Positions 1 through 7,912 of a DNA stretch of 45,609 nucleotides are shown here, in pieces (the stretch's first letter is position 1; every line of letters starts with the position of its first letter). This DNA comes from an uncultured Bacilli bacterium. GTDB lineage: Bacteria > Bacillota_I > Bacilli_A > RF39 > UBA660. The translations under genes were made by a program, and so were the position numbers. The notes beneath the pieces are model-generated. The model was not told the origin of the DNA. It made no database searches and saw only the letters and a program-made list of their open reading frames with translations. Location of the stretch: contig CANQKX010000011.1 in NCBI GenBank assembly GCA_947624565.1, forward strand, positions 1-45,609, written 5' to 3'.

Positions 1-26
1 AAAAATATATTTTTTATTAAAATATC

Positions 27-55
27 TTGATTTTTCACATTTAATAGTGTAAAAT
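27..55 (+). promoter_or_regulatory. Promoter of the tRNA-Ile/tRNA-Glu unit
   Basis: A -35 box TTGATT (27-32) and a -10 box TAAAAT (50-55) are separated by 17 bases. They lie about 20 bases before the first tRNA. Read directly from the sequence; it fits the vegetative sigma-A pattern. Confidence 0.7.
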
Positions 56-75
56 TAAATAGCGTTGATATGTCT

Positions 76-152
76 GGACCTATAGCTCAGCTGGTTAGAG
101 TGCACGCCTGATAAGCGTGAGGTCGATGGTTCAAGTCCATCTAGGTCCACCA
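76..152 (+). tRNA. tRNA-Ile (GAT anticodon)
   Basis: A full cloverleaf can be folded. The acceptor stem GGACCTA pairs with TAGGTCC, the anticodon stem CACGC pairs with GCGTG around loop CTGATAA, and the T-arm contains GGTTCAAGTCC. The anticodon GAT reads ATC/ATT codons. The discriminator A and the 3' CCA (150-152) are encoded. It is cotranscribed with tRNA-Glu three bases downstream. Confidence 0.97.
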
Positions 153-155
153 TGT

Positions 156-232
156 GGCCAATTGGTGAAGTGGCTTAACACACCGCCCTTTCACGGCGGC
201 ATTCACGGGTTCGAATCCCGTATTGGTCACCA
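156..232 (+). tRNA. tRNA-Glu (TTC anticodon)
   Basis: The acceptor stem GGCCAAT pairs with ATTGGTC, and the anticodon stem CCGCC pairs with GGCGG around loop CTTTCAC, giving anticodon TTC (GAA/GAG codons). The T-arm carries GGTTCGAATCC. CCA is encoded. It follows tRNA-Ile directly and is closed by the terminator at 243-268. Confidence 0.97.
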
Positions 233-242
233 TAGTGATATA

Positions 243-268
243 AAACTCGAATCTACGAGTTTTTTTTA
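243..268 (+). terminator. Terminator of the tRNA pair
   Basis: AAACTCG (243-249) pairs with CGAGTTT (256-262) around a 6-base loop, and a run of eight or more T follows. This is an intrinsic terminator for the two tRNAs. Confidence 0.85.
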
Positions 269-279
269 TTTATGAAAAA

Positions 280-307
280 TTGACTTTTTTATAAAATTGT
301 ATACAAT
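280..307 (+). promoter_or_regulatory. Promoter of the ABC-F gene, with a palindrome over the -10
   Basis: TTGACT (280-285) and TACAAT (302-307) are spaced by 16 bases. The -10 lies inside a perfect 12-base palindrome ATTGTATACAAT (296-307), which could be an operator or a coincidence of AT-rich sequence. Confidence 0.6.
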
Positions 308-352
308 TGTTATTAATAAATTAAAAAAAATTAATGAATATGAGGTGATAAA

Positions 353-373
353 ATGCGAAATATATGTAATTAA
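353..373 (+). CDS. Leader peptide MRNICN upstream of the ABC-F gene
   Basis: A six-codon frame, ATG to TAA, sits 43 bases before the ABC-F start. It has a good ribosome site (GAGGTG, 342-347) at five bases. Short leader peptides of this kind control many ABC-F and Erm resistance genes by antibiotic-dependent ribosome stalling or by changing RNA folding. It precedes a hairpin at 391-416 that overlaps the main ribosome site, which is the arrangement expected of an attenuator. Translation of the peptide and response to a drug are inferred. Confidence 0.55.
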   Translation: MRNICN

Positions 374-390
374 GTATGACATAAACTTTG

Positions 391-416
391 ATTATGCCGA
401 TTAAAGGAGGCATAAT
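391..416 (+). promoter_or_regulatory. Ribosome-site-sequestering hairpin before the ABC-F gene
   Basis: ATTATGCC (391-398) pairs perfectly with GGCATAAT (409-416) around a 10-base loop. The right arm contains the last two G of the AAAGGAGG ribosome site and runs up to the ATG at 417. An alternative stem, CATAA (380-384) with TTATG (392-396), would free the ribosome site. This is a two-state switch typical of translational attenuators; function is inferred. Confidence 0.6.
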
Positions 417-1919
417 ATGTTAGAAATAAAAGATTTGACTATATCTATAAATGATAGATATTTAATTAGAAATTTAAATTTAATATTAAATAATGGTGAT
501 AAACTTGCTATTATTGGAGAAGAAGGAAATGGGAAATCCACTTTACTAAAATCTATTTTAGGCATTTGTGAATATGCTGAAGTAAGTGGGAACATTAATT
601 TTAAAGGTAATAGAATTGGCTATCTAGAACAATCTATTAGCACTGATAAATTAGATAAAAGTGTATATGATTTTTTATTTATTGATGAAAATGATTATTA
701 TGATAAAATTAATAATCTATATAAACATTTAGAATTAATTAATTTAGATGATAATATATTAAAACAAAAAATTAGTACATTATCAGGTGGAGAAAAAGTT
801 AAAATAAGTATTTTGAAATTATTATTAAATGAATATGATATTTTATTTTTAGATGAGCCTACTAATGATTTAGATATTGAAACATTAGAATGGTTAGAAA
901 AATTCATTAATAATACAAATAAACCAGTTATGTATGTTTCACATGATGAAACTTTACTTGCTAATACTGCAAATATGATTTTGCATCTAGAACAAATAAA
1001 AAAGAAAACTGACTGTAGACATACATTATTAAAAATTGATTATGATACCTATGTTAATCAAAGACTTAGAAAAATAGAAAAACAAGCGCAAATTGCAAAA
1101 TCTGAAAAAAGAGAGTTTAAAAAACAACAAGAAAAACTACAAAGAATAATGCAAAAGGTTGAACATCAACAAAATACAATTTCAAGAAATGATCCACATG
1201 GCGCTCAAGTTTTGAAAAAGAAAATGCATTCTTTAAAATCTCAAAAAAAGAAATTAGATGATACCGAATTAACTGAAATACCAGATGTTGAAGAAAGTAT
1301 TAACTTATATTTTAGAAGTGTAAAAATACCAAAGTCAAAAATTATTTTAAATTTTAATATACCATATCTAAAAATAGATAATAAAACACTATCAAAAAGT
1401 ATAAAATTAGAAGTATTAGGTGATACACATTTATGTATTATAGGTAAAAATGGTATTGGTAAATCAACTTTAATAAAAAAAATATATGATAATTTAATCT
1501 GTAGAAGCGATATAATAGTTGGATACATGCCGCAAAATTATGATGATATTTTATGTAGATACGAATATGTATTAGATTTTGTATCAAAAAGTAATAAAAA
1601 AGAAGATATTACTAATGCAAGATTATTGTTAGGAAATATGAAATTTACAAGAGATGAAATGACAAGTAAAATAAAATATTTAAGTAATGGTACAAAAGCA
1701 AAACTATTTCTTTGTAAATTTATGATAGATGAATGTAATGTTTTAATATTAGATGAACCAACAAGAAATTTGAGTCCATTATCTAATCCTGTTATTAGAA
1801 AAGCATTAAAAGAATATAATGGAACAATTATAAGTGTATCTCATGATAGGAGATATATAAACGAAGTAATAGATACATTATATGTATTAACACCTAATGG
1901 ATTAATCAAAAAAATTTAA
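417..1919 (+). CDS. ABC-F family ATPase (ribosome-protection type)
   Basis: This is a 500-residue soluble protein with two ABC ATPase domains and no membrane segment, the defining layout of ABC-F proteins, which bind the ribosomal E site and adjust or protect the peptidyl-transferase centre. Domain 1 has Walker A GEEGNGKS (residues 34-41), signature LSGGE and Walker B LFLDEPTNDLD. A charged coiled-coil linker spans roughly residues 215-285. Domain 2 has Walker A GKNGIGKS near residue 343, a weaker signature LSNGTKAKL, and LILDEPTRNLS. The second switch motif is SVSHD. Its length is that of Lsa/Vga/Msr-type resistance proteins, shorter than Uup or EttA. It is a single-gene unit with its own promoter, leader peptide, hairpin and terminator, which supports an inducible antibiotic-protection role. 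The drug class cannot be read from the sequence. Confidence 0.85.
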   Translation: MLEIKDLTISINDRYLIRNLNLILNNGDKLAIIGEEGNGKSTLLKSILGICEYAEVSGNINFKGNRIGYLEQSISTDKLDKSVYDFLFIDENDYYDKINNLYKHLELINLDDNILKQKISTLSGGEKVKISILKLLLNEYDILFLDEPTNDLDIETLEWLEKFINNTNKPVMYVSHDETLLANTANMILHLEQIKKKTDCRHTLLKIDYDTYVNQRLRKIEKQAQIAKSEKREFKKQQEKLQRIMQKVEHQQNTISRNDPHGAQVLKKKMHSLKSQKKKLDDTELTEIPDVEESINLYFRSVKIPKSKIILNFNIPYLKIDNKTLSKSIKLEVLGDTHLCIIGKNGIGKSTLIKKIYDNLICRSDIIVGYMPQNYDDILCRYEYVLDFVSKSNKKEDITNARLLLGNMKFTRDEMTSKIKYLSNGTKAKLFLCKFMIDECNVLILDEPTRNLSPLSNPVIRKALKEYNGTIISVSHDRRYINEVIDTLYVLTPNGLIKKI

Positions 1920-1938
1920 AATCTAAATTTTGGTAAGA

Positions 1939-1972
1939 ACCTCGTTTATTGCATATAAAAACGAGGTTTTTA
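1939..1972 (+). terminator. Terminator after the ABC-F gene
   Basis: ACCTCGTTT (1939-1947) pairs with AAACGAGGT (1959-1967), followed by a T run. Confidence 0.85.
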
Positions 1973-2003
1973 TTATTTAATTGTAAAAATAAAGATTTTA
2001 TTA

Positions 2004-2032
2004 TTGACCTTATTAACATTAAATGTTAAAAT
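2004..2032 (+). promoter_or_regulatory. Promoter of tRNA-Ser
   Basis: TTGACC (2004-2009), 17 bases, then TAAAAT (2027-2032) with an extended -10 TG at 2024-2025. The predicted start falls within a few bases of the tRNA 5' end. Confidence 0.8.
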
Positions 2033-2044
2033 TATATTGCAGTT

Positions 2045-2135
2045 GGAGACATACTCAAGAGGCTGAAGAGGCGCCCCTGCTAAGGGTGTAGGGTGGGTAA
2101 CTGCCGCGAGGGTTCAAATCCCTCTGTCTCCGCCA
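2045..2135 (+). tRNA. tRNA-Ser (GCT anticodon)
   Basis: The acceptor GGAGACA pairs with TGTCTCC. The anticodon loop CTGCTAA has anticodon GCT (AGC/AGT codons). The gene is 91 bases because of the long variable arm typical of serine tRNAs. The discriminator is G and CCA (2133-2135) is encoded. It is a monocistronic unit with its own promoter and terminator. Confidence 0.96.
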
Positions 2136-2145
2136 TTTAAAAATT

Positions 2146-2167
2146 AAACTCATATTTGAGTTTTTTT
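2146..2167 (+). terminator. Terminator after tRNA-Ser
   Basis: AAACTCA (2146-2152) pairs with TGAGTTT (2157-2163), followed by more T. Confidence 0.8.
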
Positions 2168-2459
2168 CTTTAATTAAAAAATAATTTACAACTATGAAAT
2201 TATATATGAGGTTATCTAAATAATTGTGCTATTCATAGCGTAATTATTTATACATAGATTCGCTTATTTAATATATTATACTGTAAAAAATTTAGATGAA
2301 CAATAATTAGAATTTCACAAAACAGAAAATTTAGTCAAATATTAGAAATATTATATATTATATAAGTGTTGAATATGAAATAGTTTTAAATAACTATTTT
2401 TTTTACACAAAAAAATATGTTATAATTACTATAGAATTTATTTTGCAGGAGGTTATAAT
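2168..2459. other. Non-coding gap before tmk
   Basis: Nothing coding is visible in the first 210 bases, which are full of stops on both strands. The right end holds a terminator-like hairpin (AAATAGTT 2378-2385 with AACTATTT 2392-2399, then T residues) and an extended -10 promoter, TG(T)TATAAT at 2418-2426, that serves tmk. Confidence 0.6.
2418..2426 (+). promoter_or_regulatory. Extended -10 promoter of tmk
   Basis: TGTTATAAT is a perfect extended -10. No convincing -35 box lies at the right distance, which extended -10 promoters tolerate. Confidence 0.6.
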
Positions 2460-3140
2460 ATGGAAAAAGAAAAAGGAAAATTAATTGTTATAGAAGGTGC
2501 ATGCGATGGTATTGGTAAAACAACTCAATATGAAATGTTATGCAAACATCTTACAGATGATGGATATGAAGTTTTTAATCATCATTTTCCATCATACAAT
2601 ACATATCAAGGAAAACCAGTTGAAAAATATTTAAAAGGTGAATATGGTACACCAAATGAATTATCCCCATATTTTGTAAATAGTTTATATGCCAATGATA
2701 GAGGAATAACATGGTATACTGAATTAAAGCAATTATATGAACAAGGGAAAATTATTTTACTTGATAGATATACTACATCAAGTTTAATTTATCAATCTGC
2801 ATTAATAGAAGATATACAAAAAAAGAAAGAATTTATAGATTATGTTATTGATTATGAATATTCAAAAATTGGAATTAAAAAACCTGATAATGTTATATTT
2901 TTACATGCTCCATTTGATTTAGTTACTGAAATGAGAAATGCAAGGAAACAAAACGATGGAGTAGAAAATGACATACATGAAAGTAATTTAGAATTTATGA
3001 AAAAAGTATATGAAAGTGCAATGTTTGTAGCAGATTATTTATCATGGAACAAAATTCAGTGTAATAATGATAATAAAATGAGAAATATAGAAGATATTCA
3101 TGAAGAAATATATAATTTAGTTAAAAAAAATGAAAGTTAG
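2460..3140 (+). CDS. tmk: Thymidylate kinase (dTMP kinase)
   Basis: This enzyme phosphorylates dTMP to dTDP with ATP, the last committed step before dTTP. The 226-residue protein begins with a P-loop GACDGIGKTT (near residues 13-22); the usual tmk form is GxDGxGKTT. The ANDR motif near residue 80 and the LLDRYTTSS motif (DRY type, near residues 100-108) are the dTMP-binding and catalytic elements. FLHAPFDLV fits the strand before the lid region. The protein is slightly longer than the roughly 210 residues of common tmk proteins. The start has GGAGG at a normal distance. It stands alone with its own promoter and terminator. A deoxynucleoside kinase of the same fold is the alternative. Confidence 0.83.
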   Translation: MEKEKGKLIVIEGACDGIGKTTQYEMLCKHLTDDGYEVFNHHFPSYNTYQGKPVEKYLKGEYGTPNELSPYFVNSLYANDRGITWYTELKQLYEQGKIILLDRYTTSSLIYQSALIEDIQKKKEFIDYVIDYEYSKIGIKKPDNVIFLHAPFDLVTEMRNARKQNDGVENDIHESNLEFMKKVYESAMFVADYLSWNKIQCNNDNKMRNIEDIHEEIYNLVKKNES

Positions 3141-3156
3141 TTTTTACTAACTTTTT
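3133..3156 (+). terminator. Terminator overlapping the tmk stop
   Basis: AAAGTTAGT (3133-3141) pairs with ACTAACTTT (3146-3154) around TTTT. The tmk stop codon lies inside the left arm. Confidence 0.8.
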
Positions 3157-3168
3157 ATGTACCTATTT

Positions 3169-3196
3169 TCGACAAATTTTACTATACAAATATAAT
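3169..3196 (+). promoter_or_regulatory. Promoter of the hypothetical gene at 3225
   Basis: TCGACA (3169-3174), 16 bases, then TATAAT (3191-3196). Confidence 0.55.
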
Positions 3197-3224
3197 ATCA
3201 TATTAATATAGAAAGGAAATATTT

Positions 3225-3602
3225 ATGAATAGTATAGTAGAAGATGTATATGAAAAAAGAAAAAAAGATTTAACATTTGAAATTTATTTTATTGAAGGTA
3301 TTCAATATAATTTTAAATTAGAGGATATGGAAAAATTATTAGATATAAATTCAAAAGAGGATTTAGAGATTTTTAAAAAATATTTATATTATTTAGATGT
3401 ATATAGAGTCAATTATCCATATAGTAATAGTTTTGAAGAAACTATAAATCAATTTGAGTCTATATTAGATGAAGATGAAAAAACAAAAGAAAAATTAAAG
3501 TTATTGTTTATAAAACATGAAAATTTATTTTCTGATAGTGATGGAATGAAAAAATTAAAAAATATTCCAAAAGAATATAATAATAGAATTTTTCAAAATT
3601 AA
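3225..3602 (+). CDS. Hypothetical protein, 125 residues
   Basis: I do not recognise this protein. It is 125 residues long, acidic-charged and mostly helical by composition, with no signal peptide, membrane segment or cysteine motif. A ribosome site AAAGGAAA precedes the ATG and a plausible sigma-A promoter lies upstream, so it looks like a real gene. It sits between tmk and lspA but has its own promoter, so no functional link is implied. Codon use matches the neighbours. Confidence 0.6.
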   Translation: MNSIVEDVYEKRKKDLTFEIYFIEGIQYNFKLEDMEKLLDINSKEDLEIFKKYLYYLDVYRVNYPYSNSFEETINQFESILDEDEKTKEKLKLLFIKHENLFSDSDGMKKLKNIPKEYNNRIFQN

Positions 3603-3670
3603 AAACAGGTATATGAAAAAAGTCAATTTCATGATATAATATCAATGATGATGAATAAGTGGAGAAATGT

Positions 3671-4138
3671 ATGAAAAAATTGACAATTATAAGTATACTT
3701 GTTTTTTTAGTTGATAGATTTATTAAAATTTTTATTTCATCTAATTTTGATTTAAATATTAGAAATAAAATAATTGATGGTTTTTTTTATATAACTAATT
3801 GTCACAATAAAGGTGCTGCATTTAGTTTGTTTTCTGGTAATTTAATTTTATTAATATTAATAACATTGGTTGTATTATTTTTAATATTTTATTTTTTAAG
3901 AAAAAATAAAAATATGTCAAATTTAACTATAATATCTTATGGAATTTTACTAGGTGGAATATTTGGCAATTTATTTGATAGATTATTTTATGGATATGTT
4001 ATTGACTATTTAGATTTTATAATATTTAATTTTGATTTTGCAATATTTAATTTAGCAGATGTATGTATTTTAACAGGTGCAGTATTGCTTTTATTATTTG
4101 AAGGAAGTGAAAAAGGTGGAAGAAAAAATAATAATTAA
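3671..4138 (+). CDS. lspA: Lipoprotein signal peptidase (signal peptidase II)
   Basis: This is the membrane aspartyl protease that removes signal peptides from prolipoproteins after Lgt has added diacylglycerol. At 155 residues it is the family's usual size. It has four hydrophobic segments and the diagnostic motifs: VDRFIK in the first helix region, NKGAAFSLFSG, GGIFGNLFDR and FNLADVCI. The two catalytic aspartates lie in the VIDY/FDR region and in NLAD. I chose ATG 3671, with GTGGAG six bases before it, over the in-frame GTG at 3659 that would add four residues. It overlaps the following pseudouridine synthase gene by 23 bases. An lspA-rluD pair is also found in Bacillus. Confidence 0.93.
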   Translation: MKKLTIISILVFLVDRFIKIFISSNFDLNIRNKIIDGFFYITNCHNKGAAFSLFSGNLILLILITLVVLFLIFYFLRKNKNMSNLTIISYGILLGGIFGNLFDRLFYGYVIDYLDFIIFNFDFAIFNLADVCILTGAVLLLLFEGSEKGGRKNNN

Positions 4139-5021
4139 TGTAGAAAATATTAATGTTCCGACAAGAATAGATAAATATTTATCTGATACTACTGATTTTA
4201 CTAGAAATAAAATTCAAAAATTAATAGAAAATAAAAAGATACTAGTAAATAACAACGTGATAAAAAGTAGTTATAAAGTATGTAATAATGATTTAATTGA
4301 AATAGAAGATGAAATAGTTTCAAATGATATAAAGCCACAAAAAATGGATATTGATATAATATATGAAGATGATGATTTAATGGTTATAAATAAAAAATCT
4401 GGAGTAGTTGTTCATCCAGCATGTGGTAATTATAATAATACACTTGTAAATGGCTTAATGTATTTAAGTAAAAATTTAAGTACTTTAAATGGTGAATTTA
4501 GACCTGGAATAGTTCATAGAATTGATAAAGATACAAGTGGACTTTTGATAGTTGCTAAAAATGATGAAGCACATGCTTTTTTAGCAGATGAATTAAAAAA
4601 TAAATTAGTAAAAAGAAAGTATATAGCGCTTGTTGACGGAGTTATTAATCATGATACTGGTACTATTGATGCTCCAATAGGTAGAGATATAAATGATAGA
4701 AAGAAAATGACAGTTACAGATGTTAATTCAAAAGATGCTATTACCCATTTTAAAGTACTTGAAAGATATAAAAATGCAACTTTAATAGAATGTGAACTTG
4801 AAACAGGAAGAACACATCAAATAAGGGTTCATATGAAATATATTAAACATCCTGTAGTTAATGATCCTGTTTATAATAAAAATATATATGGAGATTTTGG
4901 ACAACTTTTACATGCTAAAGAAATAAGTTTTATTCATCCTAGAACTAAAAAACTTATGAGCTTTACATGTGATCTTCCAGATGAATTTATTGAAATTTTG
5001 AATAAATATAAAGAAAAGTAG
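4116..5021 (+). CDS. rluD: 23S rRNA pseudouridine synthase, RluD family
   Basis: It isomerises uridine to pseudouridine in 23S rRNA. An S4 RNA-binding domain occupies about residues 10-75 (RIDKYLSD..TRNKIQKLI). The catalytic domain has the family motif HRIDKDTSGLL, whose first Asp is the catalytic residue, and the later ETGRTHQIRVHM. The 301-residue length equals Bacillus YlyB/RluD. The likely start is GTG 4116 with AAGGAAG upstream, inside the end of lspA. An ATG 39 bases earlier lacks a ribosome site. The gene is translationally coupled to lspA, and the rhomboid gene follows within ten bases. Confidence 0.9.
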   Translation: MEEKIIINVENINVPTRIDKYLSDTTDFTRNKIQKLIENKKILVNNNVIKSSYKVCNNDLIEIEDEIVSNDIKPQKMDIDIIYEDDDLMVINKKSGVVVHPACGNYNNTLVNGLMYLSKNLSTLNGEFRPGIVHRIDKDTSGLLIVAKNDEAHAFLADELKNKLVKRKYIALVDGVINHDTGTIDAPIGRDINDRKKMTVTDVNSKDAITHFKVLERYKNATLIECELETGRTHQIRVHMKYIKHPVVNDPVYNKNIYGDFGQLLHAKEISFIHPRTKKLMSFTCDLPDEFIEILNKYKEK

Positions 5022-5030
5022 GTGATAAAT

Positions 5031-6185
5031 ATGGAAATGACTATAATAGATGATTATGAATTATTAGTTATGAAAATTATCCATTACTTTATAACAAAGG
5101 AAAATTATACGCCTATAGTAATAAAAGGTATAACAGATGAAGTATGGCTTGAAAATAAAAATAATTCTTATAGTATCATTAGAATAGCAACTAAACACAT
5201 TCTTAATGAAGAACAATTAAAATATGATATACTAAGATCTAAACATATATGTAAACAAATAAAAAGAAAAACATTCGATTTTTCTATGAATATGTTATCA
5301 ATATATGTTGATAAAGATTTTTATACAGATAAAATAGAAAATGATGATTCAAAATATATAAACATACTTGTAAATAATGATGAAGATTTTATTAATAATA
5401 AATATATTAATAAATCCTTTAAAAAAGTAAAAGAAAAGTATAAGTATGACGATAAAGGATTTGAATTAATAACGAGAATAACAAATGAGATAGGATATAA
5501 AAATATTAAGGAAAATGAAAAGAGGGAAAAATATATGAAATTAAGAAAACCTATAATAACATATTCATTAATTATTATAAATGTAATAGTATTTGCTTTA
5601 ATGTATATAATTGGAAATGGTTCTGAAAATACAGATACACTTATAAATTTTGGTGCCAATTATGTAGCATTAACAAAATCAGGTGAATATTTAAGACTTA
5701 TTACATCAGCATTTCTTCATATTGGAATAATCCATTTAGTTTTAAATATGTATTCTTTATACATAGTAGGTACTCAAGTAGAATATTTTTATGGAAGAAT
5801 AAAATATATATTTATATATATATTTAGTGCAATAATGGGTTCATTATTTACTGTTGTATTATCTGGTGAAAATACAGTAGCAGCTGGTGCATCAGGAGCA
5901 ATATTTGGATTACTTGGATCAATATTATATTTTGGATATCATTATAGAGGCCATATTGGTAATGCAATAATAAATCAGATTATACCTATAGTAATATTAA
6001 ACTTATTTATAGGATTTACTACACCAGGTATTGGTAATGCTGCACATATAGGTGGGTTAATTGGTGGATATGTAATTTCAATGGCATTAGGTATAGATGA
6101 TGATGAAAAAAGGTCAAAAATAAATGGTTTAATAATATCTATAATATTAACAATATTTATGATATATATTGGTTTTATTGCATAA
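5031..6185 (+). CDS. Rhomboid-family intramembrane serine protease with N-terminal cytoplasmic domain
   Basis: This 384-residue protein has two parts. The first ~170 residues are charged and soluble-looking. The C-terminal half has about seven hydrophobic helices forming a rhomboid domain, with LHIGIIHLVLNMYSLY (HxxxN stabilising motif), GASGAIFG (nucleophile Ser288) and GNAAHIGGLIGGY (His339). This is the catalytic dyad of an active rhomboid. The layout resembles Bacillus GluP/YqgP, which has a cytosolic N-domain and is involved in membrane protein quality control, but without TPR repeats. ATG 5031 has AGGTGAT at six bases. It is the last gene of the lspA-rluD unit and ends at a bidirectional terminator shared with rnhC. 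Confidence 0.85.
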   Translation: MEMTIIDDYELLVMKIIHYFITKENYTPIVIKGITDEVWLENKNNSYSIIRIATKHILNEEQLKYDILRSKHICKQIKRKTFDFSMNMLSIYVDKDFYTDKIENDDSKYINILVNNDEDFINNKYINKSFKKVKEKYKYDDKGFELITRITNEIGYKNIKENEKREKYMKLRKPIITYSLIIINVIVFALMYIIGNGSENTDTLINFGANYVALTKSGEYLRLITSAFLHIGIIHLVLNMYSLYIVGTQVEYFYGRIKYIFIYIFSAIMGSLFTVVLSGENTVAAGASGAIFGLLGSILYFGYHYRGHIGNAIINQIIPIVILNLFIGFTTPGIGNAAHIGGLIGGYVISMALGIDDDEKRSKINGLIISIILTIFMIYIGFIA

Positions 6186-6186
6186 A

Positions 6187-6212
6187 AAAATCCTATTTAT
6201 TTAGGATTTTTT
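6187..6212. terminator. Bidirectional terminator between the rhomboid gene and rnhC
   Basis: AAAATCCTA (6187-6195) pairs with TAGGATTTT (6202-6210), with A and T runs on both sides. It serves both convergent genes. Confidence 0.85.
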
Positions 6213-7119
6213 CAGAATTTTTGAAATTTATTTTAGCAATTTCTCTTAATTTTTCTTTTCCGTATTTTTCTACTATTTTACTAGCATATTCATCAACTAA
6301 ATTAGATGCACCTTTTGGAATAAATGAATTAAGTTCATTTCCCATTTTTTCTATTTCTTTTAAAAATAAATATCTACTTATTATAGAAGAGCAAGCTACA
6401 GATAAACATTTATCTTCTGCTTTAGTTGTAAATGTAATTTTTCTAAATACATTTTCTTCACTTTTTAAATAATTATAATAATTTTTCTCAGGTGTAAATT
6501 GATCAACTACAACCATATCATATATAAAATTTTCTTTTTTCATAAGTCCAAGCAATACTTTATTATGTAATATTGCTTTTATTTTATTCATATTATATCC
6601 CTTATCTTGAAGTTTATTATATTCTTTATTTGTTAAAATAAATGCATTAAATGGTATTTTTTTCATTATACTTTCTGCTATATTTAATATTTTTTCATCA
6701 GTTAATTTTTTTGAATCACGAACACCTAAATCTTCTAAAAAACTTATGTTACTTTTATTTACATATGATGCGCATACAACAATAGGTCCAAAATAATCTC
6801 CAGTACCAACTTCATCAGAACCAATTGAATTTATAAAATAATAATCTGTTTTATCAGTATTTTCTTTTTTTTCTTTTTTTTCTTTTTCAATAGGAGCAGT
6901 ACCATTTAACATTATTTCGGTTTCTCTCCATATGTTTGCATCAATATCTGCACTTATTCCTTGAAATACAACTTTACCGGATTCGTATAATGTAATAACA
7001 GTATCTGCATCATCTGCTTGAAATATTGCATATGCTGGGGTTTTATCCCTTTTCATATATTTATAGTGTTCAATCATTTTTTCTTTTGTATTATCAGAAA
7101 TTTTAAATGATATTGTCAT
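6193..7119 (-). CDS. rnhC: Ribonuclease HIII
   Basis: It cleaves the RNA strand of RNA-DNA hybrids (R-loops, primers). The N-terminal ~80 residues form the TBP-like substrate-binding domain special to RNase HIII. The catalytic domain has SIGSDEVGTGDYFGP (Asp-Glu metal ligands), DSKKLTDEKI, VVVDQF and a C-terminal KAEDKCLSVACSSIISRY. The 308-residue length matches Bacillus RnhC (about 313). A lysine/glutamate-rich linker separates the domains. GAGGTG precedes the ATG. It is divergent from cvpA, the arrangement around Bacillus rnhC-zapA-yshB, but zapA is missing here. Confidence 0.94.
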   Translation of the reverse strand: MTISFKISDNTKEKMIEHYKYMKRDKTPAYAIFQADDADTVITLYESGKVVFQGISADIDANIWRETEIMLNGTAPIEKEKKEKKENTDKTDYYFINSIGSDEVGTGDYFGPIVVCASYVNKSNISFLEDLGVRDSKKLTDEKILNIAESIMKKIPFNAFILTNKEYNKLQDKGYNMNKIKAILHNKVLLGLMKKENFIYDMVVVDQFTPEKNYYNYLKSEENVFRKITFTTKAEDKCLSVACSSIISRYLFLKEIEKMGNELNSFIPKGASNLVDEYASKIVEKYGKEKLREIAKINFKNSEKILNK

Positions 7120-7214
7120 TAGTTTTCACCTCTATATACATATTTTATCATAATTCTTTATTTTTTTAGCAAAATATAATATAATTAAGTATAGAAATAG
7201 TAAAGGGTGATTAT

Positions 7215-7910
7215 ATGTTAGATATTATTATAGTAATTTTTATTTTATTTGGAGGAGTAATAGGATTCAAAAGGGGAATAATAAAACAAAGTGTTATTAC
7301 AATTGGAATGATATTAGTTCTTATTTTATCATTTATACTTAAAAATCCAGTATCATCTCTTATGTATAAATATTTACCATTTTTTACGTTTGGAGGATTA
7401 CTTGAAAATATAAGTGCATTAAATATTTTAGTTTATGAAGTATTAGCTTTTTGTATAGTTTTTAGCCTTTTAAGTATTATATTATTGGTATTAATAAGAG
7501 TAAGTTCTATATTTGAAAAGATATTAAAAGCTACTATTATTTTAGCAATACCTTCAAAAATACTTGGAGCAATTTTCGGTTTAATAGAATATTATTTAAT
7601 AACATTTGTTATATTGTTTATATTGATGCAGCCAACGTTTGAACTAAATAATATACCATTATTTAAAGAATCAAAATTAAAAAACACCATTCTTGAAAAA
7701 ACTCCATTTGTATCAGGTTTAGTAGAAGAATCGTTAAACACTTTTATTGAAGTAGGTGAGTTGATAGAAAATAAAGGGGATTTACCTGATGCCAATTTTA
7801 ATTGTGATGCGATAAAAATAATGTATAAAAATAATATAATAAAAAAAGAATCACTTGATTATTTATATTCAAAAAATAAAATAAATTCAAAATGTGATAT
7901 AGGAGGATAA
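7215..7910 (+). CDS. CvpA-family membrane protein
   Basis: This is a 231-residue protein with four hydrophobic segments in the first ~150 residues and a soluble C-terminal tail. The opening pattern, DIIIVIFILFGGVIGFKRG, is typical of the CvpA (colicin V production) family, whose Bacillus member YshB sits beside rnhC. Two overlapping TATAAT boxes (7175-7185) precede the gene, and AAAGGGTG is the ribosome site. Its stop is two bases before trxA, so the two are cotranscribed. The molecular role of CvpA is not settled; envelope-stress functions have been proposed for other members. Confidence 0.75.
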   Translation: MLDIIIVIFILFGGVIGFKRGIIKQSVITIGMILVLILSFILKNPVSSLMYKYLPFFTFGGLLENISALNILVYEVLAFCIVFSLLSIILLVLIRVSSIFEKILKATIILAIPSKILGAIFGLIEYYLITFVILFILMQPTFELNNIPLFKESKLKNTILEKTPFVSGLVEESLNTFIEVGELIENKGDLPDANFNCDAIKIMYKNNIIKKESLDYLYSKNKINSKCDIGG

Positions 7911-7912
7911 TT

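Noticed and set aside
76-232. tRNA genes as an integration site of a mobile element
   Set aside because: No integrase gene and no repeat of a tRNA 3' end seen in the window.
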